DNA of 64,000 nucleotides from Prorocentrum cordatum (GCA_963575745.1 CAUYUJ010000728.1:1-64000); one strand, 5' to 3'; shown: positions 34,486 to 46,205, counted from the first letter of the stretch. Notes: a model not told the origin generated them from the sequence alone. Translations and numbers: made by a program.

Positions 34486-35334
34486 GGCCCGAGAGGGACC
34501 TCTCGGGACCACGCCCGTTTGGAGCGCAGGGGGCTGGACGGGGGGACAGAGATCCACCGACCCTGTCGGTGTGTGTGTGTGAGACGCATCTCCTTTGGAG
34601 ACGCCGTCGCCACTCTCCCCTTCTCCCTGGGCCCTCCTCCTCAAGCGACGCAGCCAGCCAAAAATCGAACAGCGTCGCAACCGAGTCGAAGGGAAGTCTC
34701 TCTTCCCTTGGGTCCTTTCCCCGCGCCAGAGAGGGTGGGGGTACCCTGGGTGTCGCCCCCACGGACTTCCTAGCACCCTAGGCCCTAGGCATGATTTCAA
34801 GCTCCATTGCAAGCTTCCCTTGCGAGCCTTTAAACGCGCACAGGGACGACGGCGCGCATTGCGCGTTTCTTTTCGTAAGGTCGTGAGGACGTCGCCCAGG
34901 GGATAGGACCTCGGGACACGGCCCGGGAGTTGGAGCCCCAGGTGGACGGCCCAAGGCTGCCCAGACATCCGGCTGCTCCAACTTTGTCGGTGCGTGGGCC
35001 CCTTAGGCCTAGACCACTTCCCTGGGGCCCGCTTTTCGTCCTGAGCCGTTTTGTGACGCTCCCGAGGCCTCGCGAGGGCCCCCAAAAGTCGAAAATGAGC
35101 CACGACCGGCCGCCGCTCCTTCTCCCTGGCTGGGCGGCGCCCGGGGGGCGAGACCCTGGGCTGCTGGGCTGGGCGGCCCGGGCAGCGAGGCTCCGTGCGG
35201 TCGGCCCTGCAGGACAAGGAAGGACCCGGGTCAAATCGGAGAGAAAGGCCAGGCTGGACCGCCGGCCCGGGGCCGCCGAAGCCCTGGGGCGGGGCGTGGG
35301 GAGGGCACGAAGACCGCGAGAAAAAACAAAGCAG
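34486..35334. other. Unassigned stretch
   Basis: GC-rich, with several CCTAGG and GGCCTAGAC-like words near 34778 and 35006. No coding signal recognised. Confidence 0.35.
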
Positions 35335-35765
35335 AGAGGAGAGGAGGAGGAGGAGGAGGAGGAGGAGGAGGAGGAGGAGGAGGAGGAGGAGGAGGAGGCG
35401 GAGGGAGACGAGGAGGAGGAGGAGGAGGAGCAGGAGGAGGAGGAGCAGGAGGACGAGGGGGAGCCGAACGAAAAGCAGATGGAGAAGGGGGCGAATGACG
35501 TTCAGGAGGACCCCCCCGGGACCCCGCGAGGACCCCCCCGGGTTTCCCCGGGCCCCCCCCCCCCGGCCGGGGAAGGGAACAAAAGGAAGGGGAAAGCTTT
35601 CGAGTCAATTGACTGCAGGAGGAAGAGATGAAGAAGGAAGAGGAGGAGGAGGAGGAGGAGGAGGAGAAGAAGAAGAAGAAGAATGATGATGATGAGGAAG
35701 AGGAGAAGGAGAAGGAGGAGGAGGAGGAGGAGGAGGAGGAAGGGGGGCGAACGAGAAGGAGACGG
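35335..35765. repeat. (GGA)n microsatellites
   Basis: GGA/GAG triplets at 35335-35460 and 35630-35750, with a C- and G-run segment between them. Confidence 0.95.
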
Positions 35766-35934
35766 AGAAGGTGGAAAATGGAAGGGGGCACGGACGAGAA
35801 GAACAACCCATTCCACGCGCCGACAGGTCCAGCGGATTCAAGCAGCGAGAGATTTGATAATGTGTAAGGGAACGAAACAGGAACTACTCCAATTGCAGAC
35901 AAACTCCATGCCCAAATGAATCACCAAATTCCTA

Positions 35935-35992
35935 TTTTTTTTTTTTTTTTAAAAAAAAAACAAAAAAAAAAAAAGAAAAAAAAAAAAAAAAA
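35935..35992. repeat. T16/A-rich junction
   Basis: Sixteen T directly followed by about 42 mostly A (single C and G interruptions). It lies at the border between GC-rich microsatellite DNA to the left and the lower-GC module mosaic to the right. Confidence 0.95.
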
Positions 35993-35999
35993 TCTTTGT

Positions 36000-36622
36000 C
36001 AGCAACAGTCAATTGTTGAAGGTCGGTCCCCGAAAGTAAATCGATAGAAATATTGCAGCTGCAGCCCTGAAACTTTCACAGGCGAGCGCAGCGCGATCCA
36101 ATGCTCGAGAAAAGAAGATTGGATCCCATAACGACTTGTCGAATCTCTCACAATCTTCTAAAAAAACGCACAAATCCATGTTTCATGACAACTCGAACTC
36201 GGTTCCTCTACTGGAAGCCGGCGGTAAACCGTCAACCTTGGCTACAACCGGGAACTCGTAGAGCTTCCAAGTGATTTGATAGTAAATGTGCGCCTACAGA
36301 GCTTATATTAAGACGCAGAGGCCCTGACAGTCGTCTACAGGTGCGAAAAATCTGCTTTCTCAGAATACATGGTCAAATATCTTTCAAATATTTGCAAAAC
36401 CACCCAAAAGTTGTCACTTTGTCCTTTCTGGTCGGGTCGACCAACTAGCTCCACCCCGCGCCGGAATTCCTCTAGCTGATCGACGCCGAAGACCTCTACG
36501 AGGCATCGTAAAAGTCCGCCTAGAGAGCTCATATTAAGATGCAGAGACCTTCATCATAGTCGTCCACAGGTGCTAAACTGGGCGCCGGCGGTAAACCGTC
36601 AACCTTTCTTACCGCCGGGGGA
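36000..36622. repeat. Mosaic of satellite modules (family U)
   Basis: It contains two partial copies of a roughly 250-bp module with TTTGATAGTAAATGTGCGCC, CAAATATCTTTCAAATATT and CTAGCTCCACCCCGCGCCGG, ending in a CTCTACGAGG word. Hairpin sequences start at 36211 and 36578. Confidence 0.7.
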
Positions 36623-37769
36623 CTCGTAGAACTTCCTGACCATATATTATGTCTAAAGAATAAGCAGATAACGAATAGTTTTTCAGCGGGAGCGCTGATA
36701 GCAGACTGATCTCAGGCGTCTAGTGATATCCCATCGGTGCTGAGCAGTTCTATAGCTCATCTGCAGCGTGTAGAAAATACCATTCGGGAGAAAATAGCGT
36801 CAAGATGACTCGAAGAAGAGAAATAGCATTCCGGATCTAGCCCGAGTAGCAGACCCAGTTCAGACCGCTAGATGCAACAGACGAATGGGCCTGATGATTC
36901 CCAATCAGTTTCTGTGCGTATGAGCTCTCTAGCTCTGCTACAGCCCGAGTTAGTGCGAAAACGGACAGCATCTCTCAAGATGACTCGAACGATACGAATA
37001 TTTTCGCTGACCTAGCTCGAGTAGTGGACCGAGTTCAGACCTCTGGATGCAACAGACGAACGCGCCTGATTATGCTGCATCGGGTTCTGTGCGCATCAGC
37101 TCTGTGTTTCCCTAGAGCTCGAAGAAAATATAGAAAACCGACAGTCCCTGTGGAGATGACTCGAGCAATACGAATAGTTTTGCAGACCTCGCTCGAGTAG
37201 CAGACCGATTTCAGACCTCTGCATGCGACAGGCGAACGCGCCTGATGTCTCCGAATGGATTTCTGTGAATACCAGCACTGTAGCCATCCTACAGCCCGAG
37301 TCAAGTACAGAAAACCGACATCACCTCTCATGATAACTCGATCAATACGAATAGTTTGGCGGACCTAGCAGACCGAGTTCAGACCTCTGGTTGCAACAGA
37401 CGGACGCGCCTGAAGATTCTGAATCGGTTTCTGTAAGTTTGAGCTCTGTAGCTGTCCTACAGCTCGAGTTAAGTTCAGAAAACCATGAACGCTTGTCAAT
37501 ATAACTCGAAACGTCCGATCCCGCCGCAACGATTTTTGGCAGTAAAAGGTACCCGATCGAGCTGAGATTGAAACAGCGAGCGGGAATAAGATCGAATATG
37601 GACAGAAGAAATACTAGAGCTCAAACGAATTGTTGAATTACGAGAACAAAATGTTCAACCGACCAAAAATCAGCAAAAACTCCGTCGAGATTTGTCTTGC
37701 CAACTAGCTCTCCAGCGCCCCGGAATTACTCTCAAGCTTCCAGCAACTAGCTAAGGGAAGCTCTACGAG
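36623..37769 (+). repeat. TIR-bounded satellite element T1
   Basis: It starts with CTCGTAGAACTTCC and ends with GGAAGCTCTACGAG, an inverted pair of 14 bp with one mismatch. Inside are about four to five copies of a 175-bp subrepeat (GCAGACCGAGTTCAGACCTC, AACGCGCCTGATG, GTAGCTGTCCTACAGC, AAGATGACTCGAA). No protein-coding gene. It may be a MITE-like or satellite-derived unit. Confidence 0.7.
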
Positions 37770-37862
37770 TTAAATCTGGTTTATTAAAATGAATTGTGAA
37801 ATATCTTTCAAACCTTAGCAAAACCGACCAAACTGGGAGCCGGCGGAAAACCGTCAACCTGG

Positions 37863-38042
37863 TTTTTTGAGTTTGAGTCAGGGCGCGGACAGCTGTGACA
37901 GCTGAGCCCTAAGACTCCCAAACGGAGCACAGGGTAGCTAGAGAAGGCATCTCTTATCATCACACTGCCGAGCCACTGAGGCATAGGCATCGGAATAGGA
38001 TGCAGGCACAAGGAAAAGGATGCAGCACGACATGTGAAATTG
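37863..38042 (-). mobile_element. SINE-like 180-bp insertion in a hairpin loop
   Basis: The segment is flanked by CAACCTGG on both sides (37855-37862 and 38043-38050), an 8-bp target duplication inside the loop of a hairpin copy. On the minus strand it ends in CTCAAACTCAAAAAA. It contains GTGGCTCGGCAGTG near its middle, which loosely recalls a tRNA A box. No coding capacity. A tRNA-derived SINE is the best guess; no B box was confidently found. Confidence 0.5.
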
Positions 38043-38050
38043 CAACCTGG

Positions 38051-39796
38051 CTACCGCCGGGGACCTCGTAGAGTTCTTTTCTTGCCCAGCTCCTCGGAAC
38101 ACGTAAAGCACGCTTAAGCGAGAGCAAAAAAACTCTAAAAAATCGGTCGCATAGAAATAGATTTGCAGACTTAGCTCGAGAAGCAGACTCTGTTCAGAGC
38201 TCTAGATGCTTCAGCCAAACGCCCTTTGATCATTTTGTATCGGTTTGTGCGCACCAGCTCTGTAGCCGTGCTACAGCTAGAGCTAAGTGCAGAATACCGA
38301 CAGCGCCTCTAAGAGAACTCGAGAAATACGAATAGCGTTGTGGACCTAGCCCTCTCGATGCAACAGACGCACGCGCCTGGTGATACTGAATCGGTTTATG
38401 TGCGTACCATCTCTGTAGCTCCTCTGAATCTTGAGTTGAGTACAGAAAACCGACATCACTGGTCAAGATGATTCAAATAACACAAATAGTTTGACGGACC
38501 TAGCTCGAGTAGCAGACCGAGTTCAGGTCTCTGGGTGCAACAGACGAACGCGCCTGATGATTCTTTCTGAAAGTATCAGCTCTGTAGCTCTCCGAAATCT
38601 CGAGTTGAGTACAGAAACCGTGAACGCGTCTTAAGATGAATCGGAACGCAGTTGGTTCCTGCAAGTCTTTTGATAGTAATATTACAGCTACGGACCTGAG
38701 AATTTAACTGGCAGACGCAGCATTACCCACTACACGTGAGAAAAACCGGTTCTCAAAATAAATTGTCAAATATCTTTCAAATATTAGCAAAACTGACAAG
38801 TTGTCACATTGTCTCTTCTGATCGGGTCGGCGAACTGGGCGCCGGCGGTAAACCGTCAACCGGGCTACCGCCGGGGACCTCGTAGAGCTCTTTCTTGCCC
38901 AGCTCCGCGGAACGTGAAGCAAGCTGGAGCGAGAGCCAAACAACTCCAAAAAAAACAGTCGCATACAAATAGTAGTGCGCACTTAGCTCGAAGAGCAGAC
39001 TCTGTCCAGAGCTCTAGATGCTTCAGCTAAACGCCCTTGATGATTCTGTATCGGTTTCTGTGCGTACCAGCTCTGTAGCTGTGCTACAGCTTGAGTTAAG
39101 TGCAGAATACCGACAGCGCCTCTAAAGAGAACGAAAGAAATACGAATAGTGTTGTGCACCTAGCTCGAGGAGCAGAACGAGTTCAGGCCTCCCGATGCAA
39201 GAGACGCACGCGCTGGTGATATTCAATCGGTTTATGTGCGCATCAGTTCTGTAGCTCCCGTGAATCTTGAGTTCAGTACAGAAAACCGAAATCACTGGTC
39301 AAGAAGACTCGATAACACAAATAGTTTGACGGCCCTACCTCGAGTAGCAGACCGAAAACAGGCCTCTGGATGCAACAGACGAACGCGCCTGATGATTCTG
39401 AATCGGTTTCTGTAAGTATCACCTCTGTAGCTGTCCTAAATCTCGAGTTGGGTACAGAAAACCGTCAACGCGTGTCAAGATGACTCGACACGGCCGGCGG
39501 TTCCCTCAAGTCTTTTGATAGTAATATTGCAGCTACGGACCTGAGAATTTAACTGGCAGACGCGGCATAACCCAGCAAACGTCGGAACAATACCCGTTAC
39601 ATATCTTTCAAATAGTCGCAGAACCGATCCAAAGTTGTCACATTATCTCTTCTGGTCGGGTCGGCCAACTAGCTCCACCCCGCGCCGGAATTCCTCTAGC
39701 TCATCGATGCCGAAGAGCTCTACGAGGTACTAGCTCCACCCCGCGCCGGCACTGGGCGCCGGCGGTAAACCGTCAACCTTTCTCACCGCCGGGGGA
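38051..39796. repeat. Mosaic of T and U modules
   Basis: Fragments of the 175-bp subrepeats and of module U joined at hairpin copies (38835 and 39752) and at CTCGTAGAGC words. Short minus-strand frames of 60-90 codons recur in every copy and are by-products of the repeat. Confidence 0.65.
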
Positions 39797-40954
39797 CTCG
39801 TAGAGCTTCCTGACAATATATAAAGTCGAAAAAAATTGCAGAGACCGTATAGTTCTTCAGCCCAAGCGATTTGAGACCTCTCGATGCAACAGCCGAACGC
39901 CCCCGATGCTTCTGGATTACGAGCTCTGTAGCTCTCCTACAGCCCGAGTTACGTGCGTAAATCGACAGCACCTCTCAAGATGACTCGAACAGTAGGAATA
40001 GTTGGCAAACCTAGCTCGAATATCAGACCGAGTTCAGACCTCTGAATGCGACAGGCGGACGCGTCTGATGTCTCCGAATCGATCCCTGCCATTACCAGCC
40101 CTGCAGCTCCCTACAGCCCGAGTTAAGTGCAGAAAACCGACGGTACCTCTCAGGATGACTCGAACAATACGAATAGTTTCGCGGACCTAGTTCGGGCAGC
40201 AGACCGACTTCCGAGCTCTGGATTCGACAGGCGGACGCCCCTGATGTCTCCAAATCGATTCCTGTGACTACCAGCGCTGTAGCCCCCATGCAGACCGAGT
40301 TAGGTACAGAAAACCGACAGCACCTCTCAAGATGACTCGAAGAATACGATAGTTTCGCAATTCTAGATCGGGCAGCAGACCGAGTTCAGAGCTCTGGATT
40401 CAACAGACGAACGCGACTGATGATTCTGAATCGGATTATCTAAGTATCAGCTCTGTAGCTGTCATATAGCTCGAGTTAAGTACAGAAAACCGAGCGCGCC
40501 TGTCAAGATGACTCGAATAATACGAACAGGTTTGCGGACCTAGCTCAGCTAGAAGACCGAGTTCAGACCTCTGGATGGAACAGACGAACGCGCCTGATCA
40601 CTCTGAATCGATAAGGCGTGCTTACAGCTGTGTAGCTGTCCTGTATCTCGAGTTAAGTTCAATATACTGAGAGAGCGTTTGAACATGACTCGAAACAGCC
40701 GATCCCGCCCGTGTGCTTTTTGGCAGTAAAAGATGCCCGATCGAGCTGAGATCAAGATGGCGAGCGGGAATAAGATCGAATATCACGGGAAAAATACTAG
40801 AGCTCAAAAGAATTGAGGAATTTCGAGAACAAAATTTCCAACCGACCAAAAATCACCAAAGGGTCCGTCGAGATTTTCTTGTCAACTAGCTCTCCAGCGC
40901 GCCGGAATTGCTCTTAAGCTTCCAGCAAAAAATTGCTAAGGGAAGCTCTACGAG
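39797..40954 (+). repeat. TIR-bounded satellite element T2
   Basis: It is bounded by CTCGTAGAGCTTCC (39797) and GGAAGCTCTACGAG (ending 40954), perfect 14-bp inverted ends, 1,158 bp apart, and built from the same 175-bp subrepeats as T1. The ends and length match T1 closely, which supports a real unit. Confidence 0.75.
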
Positions 40955-41025
40955 TTATTCCTCTAGCTCATCGATTCCGAAGAGCTCTACGAGGTAAGTT
41001 ATCACATTGGTTGGGTGTTGGGGTC

Positions 41026-41053
41026 GGCTACACGGGGCGCGTGCGCCCTAGCC
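41026..41053 (-). other. 3' UTR hairpin of LINE A
   Basis: On the plus strand GGCTACACG is followed by GGGCGCGTGCGCCC and TAGCC. The inner stem GGGCG/CGCCC and outer stem GGCT/AGCC can pair. The 14-nt core is identical to that of LINE B (47291-47318), while flanking bases differ. Confidence 0.6.
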
Positions 41054-41064
41054 GCGCAGAGCCC

Positions 41065-43190
41065 CTAGGGTCCCTCACGCCCTCTCAACCTCTTTGGGGT
41101 TGGAGGCCCGAGGATCTCAGAGATAATATGCCGAACACCTTGCAGCAGGCGTTCACAAGCTGTGAGCTCGCTATCTGTAACAGTGGCCCCCAGAGGGAGT
41201 AAAGAAGCCTCCTGGAAAACTCGTCGCCAGTGGTTATCCCCAAATGAGACCTCCACATAGCAACCTAGAGCAGAGCCTTCAACACTCACGCCACCGTCCC
41301 ATCCTCCACGGATACGTTTGATACAACGTCTCTGTTGTCGCAACTATCTGAAGTCAATCCATCTTCCCGACCTTCCCCTCCTCGCCTCCCAAGTCAGCTC
41401 ATCCGCAACACAATTGAACTCTCTGTATATATGCTTCCACGGATCCGTCCCGACAGTGGCACACCTGATGTCGTAATCCTCAGCAAGTTGATTCATATCA
41501 TTTTGTAGACCATGCTCTCTCGCGGTACGAACGATCACGGCCTTCCCAGATCCCTCGGGCCCAGTTAACCACACACATACTATCTCCTGTCATTACAACC
41601 GATAATGAGCCCTCGGAGCCTTCCTGCCAGACAGCTTCGTTGTTATACCCGTGGGCAATCCTACGAGCGAGCCTGTCGGAGTCCTCAGGGGAGTCCCACG
41701 TATCCACAGGACAAGGAGCACAGGACGGTTTCCTGAAGATGGGTTCCCATCGAGGCTGTATTTTCGTCATGCACGCAACTACATTCCACCAGTCCGTCGC
41801 ATTCCACTTGATGCTGAACCAGCGTAAATTACCACTCGCCGCCAGCATAAGACAATGCCAGCTGTCAGTGATTGCATGCGCTCTCCCTCCCACTCTCCTC
41901 GTACCTTCCCTCCTCCTGGCCCCCGTGAACATGGATACAAGTGTGTCCCTCCGTAGTGACCATTCCCCCGCACAACAGTGTAACATAGCCTGAAGCGTCT
42001 GGCGCCAGGCACGTGCTCCACGCATGTCAGTGGAGGCGAAGGCCCGATCATGAAACTGGGCCAGCTCCAACGCAAACTCGAAATTGGCTCTGACCACCTT
42101 CTCTAAAAGACTGCAGTGGCCAGCCTGCAAGAATAGCTCGTATGACTTCGGTGTGGTCCTGTCCCTGAACTCCTCCCACGCCTCCTCCTCCCTCTTGTGT
42201 AATCCTCGCATACCGTTGAGACACCTCCCCTCCCAGACCTTAATCCTCTCCAGCAGTCGTAGGTTGCACGGCCAGCCTATACATCCGTCGTACACCACAG
42301 ACTGCACACGAGCGGCGTACCTGCGAAACTTCTCCTTGAGTGAGACCGATCTGGAGCGATAAAACTGAATGTCAGCAAAATAAGCCTTCCTCCCTTTCTC
42401 CAGTCGATGATACAAACCGTGGGAACCTTTGATTTCTGAACTGAGCTTCACTCCTAGTACCTCCACCTCCTCCTTCCTCGGCATTACAACAGTCGAGCGC
42501 AAGTGCTCTGGGAGATCCTCATCTCCAGAAATCGCACAGATGGCTGGCGAGAGCGGGCAGAGCAGCGGCGGATCGCCACAGGTGTACGTCTGGCCAAAAA
42601 GTACATATGCCAAAGAATCCTCCTTCCAGTCCATCCCTGCCCGTCTGAGTGTTACCGTCATCATACCGATCATCTGTTGTAGCTGGAGTTGCGATGCAGC
42701 ACAGAGCGTAACATTGTCCGCCCACAAGAAGTGGTGTACAAGAGCACCGTCCGTCCCCTCCCCTTCCAGTCGGACACCGTATCCTAAGGTATCCCAAGTC
42801 TGAATCACAGATCCCCAGATGGCCTCCAAGACAATATTGAAAAGTATAGGTCCCTCCTTACCTCCCGTTCGGACCGATTTATTGTATCTCACCTCATCGC
42901 CGCACACGTTCTGAAACTCAAAGGTAGCAATGTGATCCAGCATGGGCTCCACAATGGCTCTGATGAGGCACACAGGGTACTTAAGGTACAGCATGGCCTT
43001 GATGATAGTGCGCAGTGTGACATTATCGAACGCCTTGTGTCTGTCCAAGACTCCCACGTGCATAGACTCCGCCTTCCCCCACACATTTGCATGTCTAGTA
43101 AGATGTGATAGTGGTGCCGTGACGTTAGTGACCTTCTGATCCTTCTCAAACCCGTATGTGCACAACCGTCGGTTCACAGGAAACGCATCA
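41065..43190 (-). pseudogene. LINE A ORF2 (RT and permuted RNase H), broken
   Basis: The main frame enters homology near CTYGFEKDQKV. It shows motif A as VLDRHKAFDNV, motif B as RTGGKEGPILFNIV and motif C as FLWADNVTLC (42713-42724). The thumb/C-terminal region has GRCLNGMRGLHKREEEAWEEF. The RNase H part starts with VVMTGDSMCVVNW. A frameshift near 41550 moves the reading into the frame with YREFNCVADELTWEARRG. A single in-frame TAG at 41344-41346 precedes the remainder (RGGWDGGVSVEG, TDSELTACERLL). The upstream 80 codons in the GC-rich region are not part of the LINE. Confidence 0.85.
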
Positions 43191-43200
43191 ATAAACTGCA

Positions 43201-43556
43201 ACACCCGGAGAGCGAAGAACCTCTGGGACGGGAAATCTTTCCCGGGGAGCTCTGGGGGGCTCCCCAGAAACGCTTCTGAAGCGCTGCTGGGAACGCTTCC
43301 ACGCGTGCCTGCACGCGTGCAGGCCTGCGCGGACGCGTGCTCGAAGCGCCCCCAAGCCCGCTGCCGGCTCAGGCGAAGCGCTGCGGGGATCGTGGACCGG
43401 CGGAGATGGGCTGCTGGGGGCACCACACCGTCAGGCTTCATCTAAAACCCTCTGGCTCTGAGAGAGTGCCTGCACGCGCGCAGGCATTCGTGGACGCGTG
43501 CCCGAAGCGCACCCGGACCCGCTGCGAGGTTTTACTGGGAACCACCGGGTCGACCA
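43201..43556. repeat. GC-rich palindrome-bearing direct repeat
   Basis: Two related segments about 156 bp apart. The first contains the perfect 18-bp palindrome GCCTGCACGCGTGCAGGC (43307-43324); the second has GCCTGCACGCGCGCAGGC. Both are followed by GACGCGTGC and CGAAGCGC. CGCTTCTGAAGCG (43271-43283) is another palindrome. Confidence 0.65.
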
Positions 43557-45768
43557 ACTGGGCGCCGGCGGTAAACCGTGAACCTTTCTTACCGCCGGGG
43601 GACTCGTAGAGCTTCCTGACCATATATTATGTCCGAAGAATTAGCAGAGAACAAATGGTTTTTCAGCCCGAGCTCTGATAGCAGACTTGCTGTGCGTGTA
43701 GAAATACCGTCAGAGAGAAAGTTGCAGAGTACGAATTCTGCGCTCACAACGGACCCAAACCAAGCGTCTAGATGCTTCGCGCCTGATGATGTCCTTCTAA
43801 TTTTTCGGCCGCTGGAGAACAGCGAAAAAAATCACGATCATTTCGAAAAAAACATTGCTCGAATACGAACAGTTTTGTGAACCTACCTCGGATAGCAGAC
43901 CGCAAACGCTCATGATGCTTCTGGATTGGTTTCTGTACGCACCAGCTCTGTAGCCCCCCTACAGCCCAAGTTGAATACCTCTGGATAGAACAAACGAACG
44001 GGCCTGATGATTCTAAATCACTTCCTTCGCATATCAGCTCTGTAGCTCTCCTACAGCTTGTTACGTGCAAAAACCGACAGCAACTCTCAAGATGACTCAA
44101 ACGATACGACTAGTTTCGCGGCCCTAGCCCGAGTAGCAGACCGAGTTCAGACCTCTGGATGCAACGAACGAACGCGCCTGATTATTCTGCATCGGCTTCT
44201 GTGCGTATCAGCTCTGTAGCTTCCATAGAGCTGGAGTTGAGTACAGACAACTGACAGTTTCTTGGAGACGACTCGAGCAATTTTTCTAGAAATGCGTCCA
44301 GAAGGTCTCCCTTTCGACTCTGAGCACTCTGAGGCGTGGAAAGAGCTCTACGAGGTTCCCGGCGACCAGGTTGACGGTTCACCGCCAGTGCCAGTTCCGG
44401 GGCGCTGGAGAGCTAGTTGGCAAGAAATATCTCGACGGACCTTTTGCTGACTTTTGGTCGGTTGAAAATTTTGTTCTCGAAATTCAACAATTCGTTTGAG
44501 CTCTAGTATTTTTTCTGACCATATTCGATCTTACCTCGTAGAGCTCTTTGTCGTCGATGAGCTAGAGGAATTCCGGCGCGGGGTGAAGCTAGTTGGTCGA
44601 CCCGACCAGAAAGGACAATGTGGTAACTTTTGGTGGTCTTGCGAAAATTTGAAAGATATTTAACCATGTATTTTGAGGAAGCAGATTTTTCGCACCTGTA
44701 AAAGGTTATGAGAGCCTTTGCGTCTTAATATCAGCTCTCGAGGCGCACTTTTACCGAAACACTGGGGGAACCAACTTCATTCCGACATGAAAAAATCAAT
44801 GTTCAATTTTTCGAGAAATGCCTCCAGAAGCTCCTCTCTTTCGACTGGGAACCGGCGCTAAACCGTCAACCAGGTTACTGCCGGGCACCTTGTAGAGCTC
44901 TTTCCTTGCACAGCGCTCCTCGGAACACATGAAGGGAGCTTGTGAAGCGAGAGCCAGAGAAATCGAACAAAACGATTTTTTGCTTTTGATCAAATCAGTT
45001 CCTCCAAATGTGATAGTAATACTGCACCTACGGAGCTGAGAATTCGACTGACAGACGTGGCATAACCCACTCTCCTCCCTCTCTCGCTGCATGCTCACCG
45101 ATATAGCTTATCATATTACGCAGTCAAACGCATTTTTTAATGTTGATGCAAAGTCGGTTCTTCTCAGTGTTTTGATAGTAATACTGCACCTAGAGCCATG
45201 AAAATTTAACCAGCAAGTGCGCCATAGCAAACTACAGGGGATGAAAATCTCACTTCTGAAAACAAACATCAAATTTTTGTGCACAGTGAAAAAAACCGAC
45301 CCCAGGTTACCACATTCTCTCGTTTAGTCGGGCTGGCCAACTAGCTCCACCCTGCGCCCGAATTCCTCTTAGCTCCTTGCCGAAGCGCTCTACGAGGTAT
45401 TACTGGCGCCGGCGGTGAACCGTCAACCTGGTCACCGCCGGGAACCTCGTAGAGCTCCTTCCACGCGTGAGAGTGCGTAGAATCGACAGGGAGAGCTTCT
45501 GGAAGCAGTTCGCGAAAAAAGCAAAATTGATTTTTTGCATGTCGATATGAAGTTGGTTCCGCCAAGTGTTTTGATAGTACATGTGCGTCTCCAGAGCTCA
45601 TACTGAGACGCAGAGGCCCTCATAATCGTTTACAGGTGAGAAAAACCTGCTTTCTCAAAATGAATTGTCAAATACCTTTCAAATCTTAGCAAAACCGACC
45701 CAAATGTGCCACATTCTCTCTTCTAGTCGGGTCGGCCAACTGGCACTGGCGGTGAACCGTCAACCTGG
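43557..45768. repeat. Mosaic of T and U modules, some inverted
   Basis: A hairpin plus T-module start (43558-43620), an inverted hairpin with flanking module (44341-44560), then U modules with hairpins at 44845, 45403 and 45740. The hairpin at 45403 carries a compensated base pair (GGTGA with TCACC). No genes recognised. Confidence 0.65.
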
Positions 45769-46205
45769 TCTTCTTGCGGTCTTTTGCGGACGGTCGATTC
45801 GAGCATCCACGGAGGCAGACCGAAACACAAAGCAACTCAGAACAGAGCCTGAGAGCAAAACGCTGAGCGTACTAACAGCGAAGCTGCACAGCAATGCCCA
45901 AAAGCGTATATTACACTAAGAATCAACTCAAATAAGATAAATAATAAAAGCAATGCGAGACCATACAGTAACCGCATATAGCGATTACCGTCTCAGCACC
46001 ACTAAAATAGAAGCAGTGAGAGACCATACAGTAACCACTGGTTTATACAGCGATTACCGTCTCAACACCACTGAGAAAGAACACGAAACTAAGAGAACTG
46101 AGATAGCGAGTGTGCTTTGACACCAAGCCTAAGTGAAACCTGGACGTGTGAAACCATGTCTAAGTGAAACCTGGTGTCGACCAGATCAAAGGCCTACTCT
46201 GAGGC
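45769..46205 (-). mobile_element. 430-bp SINE-like insertion with internal duplication
   Basis: It abuts the same loop bases of a hairpin copy as two other elements. On the minus strand it ends GTCCGCAAAAGACCGCAAGA, similar to the 3' tail of LINE C (GACCGCAAACCGCAAAAAAA). Inside, GAGACCATACAGTAACC and GCGATTACCGTCTCA occur twice about 75 bp apart, and CTAAGTGAAACCTGG occurs twice near its left-hand 5' end. No protein. It could be mobilised by LINE C-type machinery. Confidence 0.45.

Larger units (their letters stand above)
41011..43200 (-). mobile_element. LINE A, 5'-truncated non-LTR retrotransposon
   Basis: It carries the reverse transcriptase from just before motif A through a permuted RNase H domain, followed by a short 3' UTR with a hairpin identical in its core to that of LINE B. 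The endonuclease and ORF1 are missing. It appears inserted in a U module: AAGTTATCACATTG stands on the left and GGGTCGACCAACT on the right. It is related to LINE B along the whole preserved length. Confidence 0.85.

Noticed and set aside
34372-35217. 281-codon minus-strand frame
   Set aside because: It covers a dispersed repeat and overlaps other equally long frames; no domain recognised.
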